A stretch of DNA of 64,000 nucleotides from Anaerolineae bacterium (GCA_019913005.1 JAIOHL010000038.1:1-64000); one strand, 5' to 3'; positions 26,587-35,101 are shown, counted from the stretch's first letter. Made by a program: numbers and translations. The notes: generated by a model from the letters alone, not told the origin.

Positions 26587-29500
26587 GTGGAAGACTATAT
26601 AATCAGGGCATCTACGTTGGAAAAAAGGATGGATGCCTTGTCTTCACTACGGCTGATCTTATTTGGCACCCCGGAAATTTTGGTAGAGGATACCCCCATT
26701 GAAGTAGACACCCGCAAAGCCATTGCTTTACTGGCGTATCTCGCCGTAAAAAAGCAACCTATCAGTCGGGATGTCCTCTGCAATGTGTTATGGACAGACT
26801 ATGATCAACAAAGTGCCAGCGCTTCTCTGCGGCGTACCCTTTCGGTGGCCTACAAAGCCTTACAGCGGAAATGGTTGGCGATTGAAAGAACGCGGGCTGG
26901 CTTGAGCCAAGCGCCGGATGTCTGGGTCGATGTCAATCGGTTTCGTGAGTTGGTGCAAATGGCCCACCATCATCAGCACCCCAGTGGCATCTGTGCAAGC
27001 TGTTATGCGCGACTCCGGGAGGCAGTCGAGTTGTACCGGGATGACTTTTTGGCAGGGTTCAATTTACGCGATGGGTCGAATTTTGAAGAATGGCAATCCT
27101 TTGAAAGTGAGAGCCTGCGACACGATCTAAATTTTGTATATGCGGGGATTATTGAATGGCATACCCATCAACACGATTTGGAAGTTGCGATCGCTTTTGC
27201 CAAACGGTGGGTGCAGTTGGATGGGTTCTACGAAAAAGCCCAACATATGCTTATTCAACTCTATGCACAGGCTGGACAACGGCCACTGGCACTGCAAACC
27301 TATGAAACCTATCGGCTGAAACTTGAGCAAGAACTCGATATTGCACCATTGCCTGAGACAACCGATTTATATGAGCGTATTTTAGAGGGGCATTTCCAAG
27401 TTTTGGAGCACCCAATGTCCAACGTGCAGTCGTTACCGATTACTCAGAACCTTCCCGCGATTGGGCGGCCCTTTATTGGGCGCACGGAGCAGTTGACGGC
27501 CTTAACCACGCTGTTGCAGGACCCCACCTGTCGCTTATTAACCATTGTTGGCCCCGGTGGTATGGGTAAAACGCGCTTGGCACTGAAGGTCGCGGAAAAG
27601 CAACTTGATCGTTTTGCACATGGGGTCTTTTTTGTGGAAATTCAGCCACCTGTCACAGCCGAGTCACTGATTGGGCAAATTGCCAGCACTATCCAGCATA
27701 CCTTTTTGCGTGACACCGCGCCGGAGCGCAGCCTGAAAGACTATTTGCAGGACAAACACGTGCTGTTGGTCTTAGATGGGTTTGAGATTGCGCTTGAACA
27801 GGTCGAGGTGTTAGTGAACCTGTTACATGCTGCACCTGCCGTCAAAATGTTGGTGACCTCACAGGTTCCCTTAGATTCCATTGAAGAATGGCAATTTCCC
27901 TTACACGGCTTGGAAGTCGAAGAAACCGTCGATTTTTTTGCAGCCTATTCCAAACGGGTGCTGGCGAACCAGACCTTTGATACCCAATTGGTTACCCCCC
28001 TGCACGAAATACTAGGTGGTGTACCGCTGGCGGTTGAGTTGGCAATCGGCTGGCTCAATGTCCTTTCATTTGAGGAACTGCAAGCGGAAATTCTCCAAAA
28101 TCTAGGGGTATTACAGGCGACCCGTCAAGATATGCCTGCACGACACGCCAACCTGAATGCCATATTTAGTTATTTATGGTCGTTACTGACCCCAGAACTG
28201 ATGGCGATGTTGCAAAAACTAACCATCTTTGAAGGGGGATTTGAACGTCAAGCTGCCCAAACCGTCACCAATACCTCGTTACCAGCGCTGTCGGCCTTAT
28301 TGCAGCGTGCATTACTGGTGAATCAGTCGGGACGCTATCGGATGCTTAACCCATTACAGGCGTTTATTTTGGAGGCCTATACACCAGAGCCAGACATCCA
28401 GCGACGGCACAGCCTCTATTATGGGGATTGGGTGCGGCGGCAGGTCATACATGGACGTGACCAGAAAAAGATATTGCAAGCCATCGCCACCGAACTCCCC
28501 AATATTTTGACTGGCTGGCAATGGGCCATTCAACATTATGTTTTAGATACGGTAACTCATTATAGTCGCAATCTCTTTAGCTTTTTCGAGGTGCAAGGGC
28601 GTTTTGAGGAAGCCTTACCCCATTTTGAGAAGGCAGTGCAGGCCTTTCAGCGTTCAAATCTCTATTACCATTCCGAAGCCTATGGATTGCTGTTGGCGAA
28701 TCAGGGATCGCTGTTGGCCCATCAAGGAAACTTTGGTGCAGCCCATCAACTATTTAAAGAAAGCCTTGCAATTTTTACAGGCGGCAATCATTGGCGCGAG
28801 GTAGGGCAGGTCTTGAATTATCTAGGCCTCATTGCCATGATGCGGGATGAACAAACCGAGGCAAACGCCTACTTTGACGAAAGCCTCGCCATCTATCAAG
28901 AACTGGCGGATGAGTTGGGCACTGCTAAAGTGCTAAATAATATCGGGATTTTGCTCAATCGGCGGGCGAAATATGAGGAAGCGATTCCCCATCTAGGGCA
29001 GGCATTACAGATTTATCGTCAGATTGGGGATGAGCGCTTACTGGCGTATACCCAGAATAACATGGCAAATGCGCTGGTAGGGTTGGGTAAACTCGAGGAA
29101 GCCATTCCATTTTACCAAGAAAGTTATGAGCACAAACTCAATTTGGGCGATGAATGGGGCGTGGCTTGTGCTTTAACCAATTTAGGCGATATTGCCCATC
29201 AAAAAGACCGTCATCGTCAAGCGCAGGAGTTGTATCAAGCATGTCTGCAAATCTGTCGGCGGATTGGAAAGAAGGATGGTATGGTATCCAGCCTGAAAGA
29301 CCTTGCCATGATTGCCCGGCATGAGCAACAACGCGAGACCGCCAATGGCTATCTGCGGGAAGCCCTGTATCTGGCCGCCCAAGTGGAAATACCAAGCCTG
29401 CTTCTGGAGGTGCTCTTGGAATTGGCAACGCTCCATGCCGAAGAACACCGCGATCAAGCCATCCGGCTCCTCCAGTTAGTTGCCTCGGATAAACGTACCC

Positions 29501-29649
29501 GTGTCAACATACGATCCGCCGCCGTTGAATTATTGAGGGACATGGGACTTGAGCCAACCAAAACGGCGGACACGCTTGAGAAAGTACTCGAAGAACTTGA
29601 CCCGCTCAATTTGCCCTCAGATCCAATTCTGGCCTATTTAGTCATGTAG
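26587..29649 (+). CDS. AfsR/SARP-family regulator: winged helix, BTAD, NB-ARC, TPR
   Basis: A 1020-residue regulator. Residues about 18-110 form an OmpR-like DNA-binding domain (LRLILFGTPEILVED, RKAIALLAYLAV, ASASLRRTLSVAYKAL); about 115-265 is a bacterial transcriptional activation domain (FRELVQMAH through LYAQAGQRPLALQTYETYRLKLEQELDI); about 300-600 an NB-ARC-type STAND ATPase with P-loop GPGGMGKTRL, Walker B VLLVLDGF and a GVPLAVELA motif; and from about 680 at least six TPR repeats. STAND ATPases switch on when a ligand binds the repeats. GTG start with AAGGAGG 12 bases upstream; ATG 26629 is an alternative. Its presumed sites flank it at 25855 and 29651. Confidence 0.9.
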   Translation: MEDYIIRASTLEKRMDALSSLRLILFGTPEILVEDTPIEVDTRKAIALLAYLAVKKQPISRDVLCNVLWTDYDQQSASASLRRTLSVAYKALQRKWLAIERTRAGLSQAPDVWVDVNRFRELVQMAHHHQHPSGICASCYARLREAVELYRDDFLAGFNLRDGSNFEEWQSFESESLRHDLNFVYAGIIEWHTHQHDLEVAIAFAKRWVQLDGFYEKAQHMLIQLYAQAGQRPLALQTYETYRLKLEQELDIAPLPETTDLYERILEGHFQVLEHPMSNVQSLPITQNLPAIGRPFIGRTEQLTALTTLLQDPTCRLLTIVGPGGMGKTRLALKVAEKQLDRFAHGVFFVEIQPPVTAESLIGQIASTIQHTFLRDTAPERSLKDYLQDKHVLLVLDGFEIALEQVEVLVNLLHAAPAVKMLVTSQVPLDSIEEWQFPLHGLEVEETVDFFAAYSKRVLANQTFDTQLVTPLHEILGGVPLAVELAIGWLNVLSFEELQAEILQNLGVLQATRQDMPARHANLNAIFSYLWSLLTPELMAMLQKLTIFEGGFERQAAQTVTNTSLPALSALLQRALLVNQSGRYRMLNPLQAFILEAYTPEPDIQRRHSLYYGDWVRRQVIHGRDQKKILQAIATELPNILTGWQWAIQHYVLDTVTHYSRNLFSFFEVQGRFEEALPHFEKAVQAFQRSNLYYHSEAYGLLLANQGSLLAHQGNFGAAHQLFKESLAIFTGGNHWREVGQVLNYLGLIAMMRDEQTEANAYFDESLAIYQELADELGTAKVLNNIGILLNRRAKYEEAIPHLGQALQIYRQIGDERLLAYTQNNMANALVGLGKLEEAIPFYQESYEHKLNLGDEWGVACALTNLGDIAHQKDRHRQAQELYQACLQICRRIGKKDGMVSSLKDLAMIARHEQQRETANGYLREALYLAAQVEIPSLLLEVLLELATLHAEEHRDQAIRLLQLVASDKRTRVNIRSAAVELLRDMGLEPTKTADTLEKVLEELDPLNLPSDPILAYLVM

Positions 29650-29650
29650 C

Positions 29651-29683
29651 AGTAACGATCCCGTAACTTTTGAGTGGTATGAT
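29651..29683 (+). promoter_or_regulatory. SARP-type direct-repeat operator, copy 2, with -10 box
   Basis: AGTAACG at 29651 and CGTAACT at 29662, 11-bp period, then TATGAT at 29678-29683. The 16 bases from the first to the second GTAAC match copy 1 at 15 positions. The nine-base distance from the last heptamer to the -10 box is close to that known for SARP promoters. Confidence 0.55.
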
Positions 29684-29732
29684 TGGAAGTGTAATTAAAA
29701 TTCACCATCGGGAATGGGGAAGGATACGGAAG

Positions 29733-29951
29733 ATGAACTGGCGTCTTATTTTGGTAGGAGCGTTTCTGCTGGCAATGCTTTTGTGGGGCACTCATCTGAC
29801 TATCCATTCTGCTCCTAAAGGGCAGCAGGAGGTCAATGATCCTCAAGTAACCTGCCGAGACAATCCCCCGCCGGGACAGCAGGGTTTAATAGGAAATCCA
29901 AAGCAGGGTTGTGATGATGTGGTATGGGATTGGGATAAACCTGCCCACTGA
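29733..29951 (+). CDS. Small secreted peptide, 72 residues
   Basis: A short protein with a clear signal peptide (MNWRLILVGAFLLAMLLWG, cleavage possible near HSAPKG) and a mature part of about 45 residues that is rich in Pro, Gly, Gln and Asp, has two Cys (VTCRDNPPP and KQGCDD) and ends WDWDKPAH. No known family. The frame is open from 29670, but ATG 29733 with AAGGA about ten bases upstream gives the signal peptide. It is placed 83 bases after the SARP regulator gene behind its own repeat-type promoter and before a terminator. It could be a signal, bacteriocin-like or structural peptide; nothing in the sequence decides. Confidence 0.6.
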   Translation: MNWRLILVGAFLLAMLLWGTHLTIHSAPKGQQEVNDPQVTCRDNPPPGQQGLIGNPKQGCDDVVWDWDKPAH

Positions 29952-30006
29952 GAATGATGAGTCCCTTCTCACTACGCCCAATCGACCATTGATATAGGAA
30001 TTCAAG

Positions 30007-30030
30007 CGGCGCAGTTCGCGCCGTTTTGTC
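30007..30030 (+). terminator. Rho-independent terminator after the SARP module
   Basis: CGGCGC, loop AGTTC, GCGCCG, then TTTTGTC TTTT. It ends the 72-residue peptide transcript 56 bases after the stop. Its stem and the flanking AGCGG and TTTTGT match the terminator at 25651. Confidence 0.75.
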
Positions 30031-30167
30031 TTTTGCAGAAACTCATATAAAACGCCTGATGTAAACTACCCCTATAATTGCAGGCAGCATTAGCCCGTTG
30101 CAAGGTCTCATGCAAGGACTGACGCTGGTCGGGCGTGGGGATTAGCTTGATTTTCGCTGCGAGTTTC

Positions 30168-30311
30168 ATGGTTTCTAAACAGTTAGCCCAATACTTTGGA
30201 CTTGAGGATAACCCAGAGGCATTGATTCGATTTGCTTGGGTAGCTGAAGATACTGATGAATCCCATGAAAAAGCAACCCACCCTGTTGGGTCACTAGGAC
30301 AAGTTGCCTAA
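30168..30311 (+). CDS. Possible 47-residue protein, doubtful
   Basis: ATG to TAA frame encoding a soluble, acidic 47-residue protein (starts MVSKQLAQYFGLEDNPEALI, contains RFAWVAEDTDESHEKA). Composition looks protein-like, but there is no good ribosome binding site, and its 3' end lies within the hairpin that seems to terminate the opposite tRNA. It could be a gene remnant. Confidence 0.22.
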   Translation: MVSKQLAQYFGLEDNPEALIRFAWVAEDTDESHEKATHPVGSLGQVA

Positions 30312-30325
30312 CAACAGGATGGGTT
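30268..30325 (-). terminator. Rho-independent terminator of the tRNA-Val transcript
   Basis: On the minus strand a 14-bp stem (13 of 14 paired; AACCCATCCTGTTG / CAACAGGGTGGGTT) is followed by GC and five T. It lies about 110 bases after the tRNA. Confidence 0.6.
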
Positions 30326-30339
30326 TTCAAAGAGATTAT

Positions 30340-30366
30340 TTGGTGTTGGGGGCATCCAAACACCAA
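30340..30366 (-). terminator. Second hairpin downstream of tRNA-Val
   Basis: TTGGTGTT and AACACCAA form a perfect 8-bp stem with an 11-base loop, between the tRNA and its terminator. It may be a trailer processing signal or a first weak terminator. Confidence 0.35.
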
Positions 30367-30435
30367 TAAAAACCTTAACAACTGAACAGCAGAATTATAC
30401 ATACCCAAAACTGGGCTAAAGGTATCAAAAAGAGG

Positions 30436-30509
30436 TGGGCACTGAGGGGCTCGAACCCCCGACCTCCCGGGTGTAAGCCGAGCGCTCTGACCAACTGAGC
30501 TAAGTGCCC
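30436..30509 (-). tRNA. tRNA-Val (anticodon TAC)
   Basis: The minus strand folds as a tRNA of 74 bases: acceptor GGGCACT / AGTGCCC, D arm GCTCAGTTGGTCAGAGC, anticodon stem CTCGG / CCGGG around the loop CTTACAC (anticodon TAC, reads GUA), and T arm GGGGGTTCGAGCCCC with the GTTCGA loop. The 3' CCA is not encoded. It has its own downstream terminator. Confidence 0.95.
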
Positions 30510-30596
30510 AAGTTATGTGGGGATTATACGGTCTGTCAGGGGTTTAAGTCAAGAGGGCGAGTTCTTACCCTACTTCCTCTATTGCAATCCAATTCA

Positions 30597-31157
30597 TCAA
30601 TTTGCGCCGTGTGCTTTCAACAGAGTCACCATTGCCGTATTCTGTTGCTCAGTTGCTGCATCCAACGGGGTCTTGCCTTGATAATTTGGGGTCTGCACAT
30701 CCGCCCCCTGCTCCAAGAGCCATTTCAACATCGGCTCATGGCCTTGCCAGATTGCCGCATGTAAAGCCGATCCCAAACCCTCCGTACTGCCAGCGTCATG
30801 CAACATCTGCGCGATTTCGACATCGCCGCTCAACGCTGCATGAAACAAATTGGTAAATCCATGTGCTCCTTTAACCTGTGCCTGTGCCGGGTCATCCCGC
30901 AAAAATTTCCGCACTTGATCTTTCATGCCCAACATTGCCGCCGTATAAATGGTCAGGGGTGCGCCCTTGTCCAACAAATACTGGGCAATATCACGCCGAC
31001 CCACATGCGATGCTGCCCCTAATGCACTTTCATCAAAGTCAGGGTTGATAACGTTTAATAAGCGTGGGTCAGCTTCCAAAAGTTCTTGCACTTTTGCCAA
31101 ATCAAAATGGGCCACTTGTACAAAAGTCTTGATGTCTTCAAGCGTTAATTCAGCCAT
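30597..31157 (-). CDS. Ankyrin-repeat protein
   Basis: A 186-residue cytoplasmic protein of about four to five ankyrin repeats. Recognisable units are ALGAASHVGRRDIAQYLLDKGAPL, GFTNLFHAALSGDVEIAQMLHDAGS, SALHAAIWQGHEPMLKWLLEQGADV and KTPLDAATEQQNTAMVTLLKAHGA. Such domains bind other proteins; the partner is unknown. It lies 87 bases downstream of nothing but the tRNA, which is transcribed in the same direction after it, so processing from a common transcript is possible. Start ATG has AGAGGT-like sequence upstream only; start moderately sure. Confidence 0.85.
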   Translation of the reverse strand: MAELTLEDIKTFVQVAHFDLAKVQELLEADPRLLNVINPDFDESALGAASHVGRRDIAQYLLDKGAPLTIYTAAMLGMKDQVRKFLRDDPAQAQVKGAHGFTNLFHAALSGDVEIAQMLHDAGSTEGLGSALHAAIWQGHEPMLKWLLEQGADVQTPNYQGKTPLDAATEQQNTAMVTLLKAHGAN

Positions 31158-31271
31158 GTGAGGTCTCCATGTAGTTCTGTAATTTTAGGGATTACCGATG
31201 AAAAGCCATCTTTGTTCTCTAGCTTAGAATATAGCACTTCTGTTCTATGACAACAACACCCAAAAACATAA

Positions 31272-31309
31272 CAGGCCACTTATCCCTCCCTCAAAGGATA
31301 AATGGCCTG
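31272..31309. repeat. Inverted repeat in the divergent intergenic region
   Basis: CAGGCCACTTATCC pairs with GGATAAATGGCCTG at 13 of 14 positions around a 10-base loop. It sits between divergent genes, so it is not an obvious terminator; it may be a leader structure or a protein site. Confidence 0.45.
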
Positions 31310-31437
31310 CTATGCGCGTCAGGATAACTGAGATGATGACTTTTAATAGCTCTATCAATACTTGCGATAAACAGATTCAAATATAAATCTGCCACGTTAC
31401 GTGACCGTCACAAAGATGTCACAATCCAGAAACCGAA

Positions 31438-31455
31438 TGTTACAAAATTGTAACA
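31438..31455. promoter_or_regulatory. Operator-like dyad upstream of the methyltransferase gene
   Basis: TGTTACAA-AA-TTGTAACA is a perfect 8-bp dyad with a 2-base centre. It lies about 110 bases before the methyltransferase start, next to further related motifs (GTGACCGTCAC at 31401 and GTCAC at 31418). The binding protein is unknown. Confidence 0.45.
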
Positions 31456-31561
31456 CCGCCAGCCTAGCTATCTGATTTCGCTGCACAATTTTTGGGGGAT
31501 CAACAAACCGCACACTTCTGTGTACAATAAAATCATGTGCTCATCACCTTAGAGATAAACA

Positions 31562-32413
31562 TTGCCCTCTTCCACCCCTAATTCTACTTCCTTCTCCTAT
31601 CGAAAATTGTTCGATGTTGTCGCCCCACACTATGAGGCGCGTATTATTCGTGCGTTCGCCCCCTACGCCGCCAACCTAATCGAATGGGCCAATCCCCTAC
31701 CCCATGAAACTCTACTAGATATTGGTACTGGCACAGGCATCGCCGCTCGATTGGCCGCTGTCCAGGCCCAACAAGTGATTGGCCTCGATTTTTCCATCCC
31801 TATGCTCCAATCGGCTCAATCGGCGGCACGCAATCTTGTTTTTATCCAAGCCGATGCACACGCCCTACCCTTCATAGATAGTTCCTTTGACCTAGTAATC
31901 GCCTCGTTTGGGTTTAATGCCACCCGTCCCCAAAAAAGTCTTAAAGAATCTTTTCGGGTTTTAAGACCGGGCGGACGGTTAGTTTTTCAAGAATGGGGTG
32001 GCCTACACAAGTTCGACCAATTAGTCGGGGATGTGATAGCCCACTATACTGTTGAGGACGATGACGCCCCACCGGAACTAGTTGCGCTACGTGATTTTCT
32101 GGACGCTGACCGAGTATGGCATGAAGATCTACAGGTCGAGGAAGATTATCAGGAATTCCTAGACGCGCTTGGTTTTGTCAACATCACCGCCCACGAATTC
32201 GCCCCCCTAAAATTACGCCTCAGTGTCGAAGATTTTATTGATTACAAAACGGCGTGGACATCCCAACTCTATGAATTTGCCGCCATGTCGCCGACTGTCC
32301 AACGGGCTTGCCTTGCTGAATTGGAAAACCGCCTTTACCGCCATGCGGATGAAGATGGCATTCTCACTTATGACCCGTTGACGTTCCGTGTGATGGCCTA
32401 TCGAACGGGGTGA
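31562..32413 (+). CDS. Class I SAM-dependent methyltransferase
   Basis: A 283-residue protein of the Methyltransf_11/25 type. Motif I is LLDIGTGTGIAARLA (SAM binding), the acidic loop is VIGLDFSIPML, motif II is in IQADAHALPFIDSSFDLVIASFGF, and a post-motif ESFRVLRPGGRLVFQEWG follows, as in UbiE-like enzymes. The substrate is not evident; the C-terminal half has no known domain. The start is a TTG with only weak Shine-Dalgarno (TTAGAG), so the N-terminus is uncertain. Its last 16 bases overlap the convergent gene. Confidence 0.8.
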   Translation: MPSSTPNSTSFSYRKLFDVVAPHYEARIIRAFAPYAANLIEWANPLPHETLLDIGTGTGIAARLAAVQAQQVIGLDFSIPMLQSAQSAARNLVFIQADAHALPFIDSSFDLVIASFGFNATRPQKSLKESFRVLRPGGRLVFQEWGGLHKFDQLVGDVIAHYTVEDDDAPPELVALRDFLDADRVWHEDLQVEEDYQEFLDALGFVNITAHEFAPLKLRLSVEDFIDYKTAWTSQLYEFAAMSPTVQRACLAELENRLYRHADEDGILTYDPLTFRVMAYRTG

Positions 32414-32988
32414 CCATAATCACGTCCGAAGCCATGCCAGGGCGGTGTCCCAATCGGGATGGCTGATCCTTCAGGATTGGGCGCAAAATAACGAATGCGC
32501 CGCACCACCATATCGGGCGAAAATATCCATTCTTCATCTTCGCGTACTACATCCGCCAGCACTAACCCATTGCCAAAATAAAGTGTTCCCCCCACCAAAA
32601 GCTGGCGCTGGTTTGGCGTAGCCCCCGTTGTCCCTGCGACATATTGCAACACAGCATGAGACGGCTGCCCCATAGCAGCAAAAACATCTGCCAGTCGAAT
32701 ATCACCGCGCATGGTCAGTTCGAATTCGGTCAATATCTCGCCGTTGGAGCGAGTCGTCCCTGAATAGTGCAAATTGATACGTTCGAGGACTGAAAAGAAG
32801 TAGCGTTCTAAACCTGTCCCCGGTTGGATGCCCTGCCAGCACGGTTGGGGGCACTCACCGGGATCAAGATACGTTTCGGGTAGTGGCTGGGTGTTCTGGG
32901 CAATCGCACGCACCGCAACTAAAACCACCCCGCTTAAAATAAACACCGCGATTATCCACGTCAGCAGGATTTGAAATAGTCTCAACAT
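32398..32988 (-). CDS. Membrane-anchored protein of unknown function
   Basis: A 196-residue protein with one N-terminal membrane segment (FQILLTWIIAVFILSGVVLVAV), followed by an extracytoplasmic region with a Cys pair in DPGECPQPCWQGIQPG. The sequence CWxGIxPG followed by a helix recurs in many Chloroflexota exported proteins, but I can attach no function. It lies 10 bases after the debranching enzyme gene and may be co-transcribed with it. Convergent 16-base overlap with the methyltransferase gene. Confidence 0.65.
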   Translation of the reverse strand: MLRLFQILLTWIIAVFILSGVVLVAVRAIAQNTQPLPETYLDPGECPQPCWQGIQPGTGLERYFFSVLERINLHYSGTTRSNGEILTEFELTMRGDIRLADVFAAMGQPSHAVLQYVAGTTGATPNQRQLLVGGTLYFGNGLVLADVVREDEEWIFSPDMVVRRIRYFAPNPEGSAIPIGTPPWHGFGRDYGHPVR

Positions 32989-32998
32989 GGCCCATCAC

Positions 32999-35101
32999 TT
33001 AAATAGTCGAGGGTCGGCCCAATTCATGCCACACCCGCAGCACTTCTGCTACACTGGCCGCATGTGCAATTGAACCATGTGGAACATACGGTGCATCGCC
33101 GTCAAAGACTTCGGAGAGCGTCCCAACACCATGATCTTGTACCAAATCCTCATAAGGACGCAGGAAACTCAACGCTGCCGCCACATCTTGATAAACTGCA
33201 TAGTGGGCGCTAATAAATGGCCCGATCAGCCATCCCCACACCGTCCCTTGATGGTAGGCCAAATCACGTTTTTCATCTGGCCCGCTGTATTTCCCAATAT
33301 ATTCATCTTCATCACGTCCTAATGTGCGCAAGCCATGTGAGGTCAATAATTCCCGCGCACACACCTCCAACACCTGCTTGGACTTTTCAGCGTCTCGCAA
33401 TACGCGGAACGGCAGGCTGAGTGCCAATAACTGATTAGGGCGTAGGGTATCATCATTCACCAACTCCCCTATCGCCTGTCCCGGTCCATCAATAACATCA
33501 TAGAGCCAGCCTTTAATCGCTGACCAAAATCGCTTATTAAAACTTTCGACTGCCCGATACGCATGGGTCTTATATCGTTCAGCCTCATCATGTTTATCTA
33601 GTGTTTCAGCGAGCCGCTGCATAATAAACAGCGCATTAATCCAAAGTGCATTTACCTCAACAGGCTTACCCACACGCGGCGTTAGTGCCTTTCCGCTAAT
33701 CTTGACATCCATCCAAGTCAATTGCGTTGTCACGTGTGCTGCCGCTTTTTCACCCTTATTATCATGCTTGGAAAAAGAGTTTTCGCCTGCGAACAACAAT
33801 CCATCCGCTGCATCTACATGGATATGAAAACGTGTCCCCTTAAAATACCACTCTATTGCCTCATGCAGTATTGGATAGAGCGTTTCAATCAGGGTCTTAT
33901 CATCTGGCTTCGCCTGATGATAGGCCCACACCGCAAGAAAATACCACAGCGTTGCATCTACCGTGTTGTAATCCAATGGTTTATCCGGCTCGTCGGCCCA
34001 ATAATTTGGCAGCATCCCCTGATCAAAGCGTTGGGCATAGGCCTGCAAAATTTGAGCCGCGATCTCAGCCCGCCCAGTTGCCAGTGTCAAGCCCGGCAGC
34101 GCCATCATCACCACTCGCGTCCAAACTGTAAACCAAGGATAACCCGCAATAATTGCCGGATGTGTATCTTCATCTCCGGACTGTTCTACCAAAAACTGAT
34201 CTGCTGCCAACACCAACTGCTGTATCCATCCCGGCGCTTTTTCGACCTTCGCCTTCAGTAGCAATTTTTTCTGACGTTCTTGTTCTTTTTTAAGTGCTGG
34301 TTCCCATTTAGCCGGGGCTTTTTCTTCCAATGTACATGCGATTGCCAGTGGCTGCCCCACCTCCAAGACTGCCTCAATCGTGCCCGTCTTAAATAGGGCC
34401 TCCTCCTCATTGAGACCACGTGCTCCTTCGGAAGTTAACCGGAATGACCACCACCACTCATTCGTCGGAGCCAAACTTCCGCCGCTAGTTACGATCCGAA
34501 AAGGAAAGGGCAGCGAATCCGGTGCCGGGGCACTACCCGCATCTTCTTTCGGCAAAATATCCAGCATAATACCCTGTTCCCACACCGACGGTGCAATACT
34601 GACCGTGAAACTGCTGCCCCCTTTGGTGCGATCATGATGGGAGCGATACGTCACCAGTGGTTTGATAATAAGGCGAATCGGCTGGTTGCCATGAGTATAA
34701 TGCCATGTCACATAAGTGGTGTTTTCGCCATGCGCCATCCAAATCCGCTGCTCAATCCGCACCCCCCCGACGGCCCAGCGAAAAACAGGGATGTTGCCCT
34801 CTAATAAAAATTGCTCTAAGTTTCGATACCCATCGGGGATCACCACCCCTGCCATCCAATCATGGCTAATCAGGGGCACTCGCCGATTATGAATTTCTAC
34901 CCACGCATCCATCGCCGCCACCAACATATACCGATGCGTTGGGGGTTCGAGCGCCACCGTCAGCAAGCCGTGATAGCGCCTTGTACGGGCCATCGCTATC
35001 GTCCCCATCGCATAGCTCCCGGTTCCATTGGTCACCAGCCATTCCCGCCGAGTTGCTTGGTTAAACTCTCCGGTAATGCTTCGCCCAAATTGGATGCCCA
35101 T
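32999..35101 (-). CDS. Glycogen debranching enzyme (amylo-alpha-1,6-glucosidase, archaeal type)
   Basis: A 700-residue enzyme. The N-terminal domain (about 1-270, GDE_N type) begins GIQFGRSITGEFNQATRREWLVTNGTGSYAMGTI, typical for this family; the C-terminal GH133-like (alpha/alpha)6 domain has GYPWFTVWTRVVMMALPGL, LDYNTVDATLWYF and DLAYHQGTVWGWLIGPF, with acidic catalytic candidates. The first is normally GYPWFxDWGRD; here it reads TVWTRV, so the usual Asp positions are changed (see finding). It removes alpha-1,6 branches of glycogen in the cytoplasm. ATG 35101 is preferred over 35140 since homologues start there. A small CBM48 protein is encoded just upstream. Confidence 0.88.
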   Translation of the reverse strand: MGIQFGRSITGEFNQATRREWLVTNGTGSYAMGTIAMARTRRYHGLLTVALEPPTHRYMLVAAMDAWVEIHNRRVPLISHDWMAGVVIPDGYRNLEQFLLEGNIPVFRWAVGGVRIEQRIWMAHGENTTYVTWHYTHGNQPIRLIIKPLVTYRSHHDRTKGGSSFTVSIAPSVWEQGIMLDILPKEDAGSAPAPDSLPFPFRIVTSGGSLAPTNEWWWSFRLTSEGARGLNEEEALFKTGTIEAVLEVGQPLAIACTLEEKAPAKWEPALKKEQERQKKLLLKAKVEKAPGWIQQLVLAADQFLVEQSGDEDTHPAIIAGYPWFTVWTRVVMMALPGLTLATGRAEIAAQILQAYAQRFDQGMLPNYWADEPDKPLDYNTVDATLWYFLAVWAYHQAKPDDKTLIETLYPILHEAIEWYFKGTRFHIHVDAADGLLFAGENSFSKHDNKGEKAAAHVTTQLTWMDVKISGKALTPRVGKPVEVNALWINALFIMQRLAETLDKHDEAERYKTHAYRAVESFNKRFWSAIKGWLYDVIDGPGQAIGELVNDDTLRPNQLLALSLPFRVLRDAEKSKQVLEVCARELLTSHGLRTLGRDEDEYIGKYSGPDEKRDLAYHQGTVWGWLIGPFISAHYAVYQDVAAALSFLRPYEDLVQDHGVGTLSEVFDGDAPYVPHGSIAHAASVAEVLRVWHELGRPSTI

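Noticed and set aside
30436-30509. Prophage or genomic island integrated at the tRNA
   Set aside because: No integrase, no direct repeat of the tRNA 3' end and no phage-like genes were seen on either side.
33722-34261. 179-codon plus-strand frame
   Set aside because: Antisense to the debranching enzyme; rich in Cys, Arg and His as expected of a shadow.
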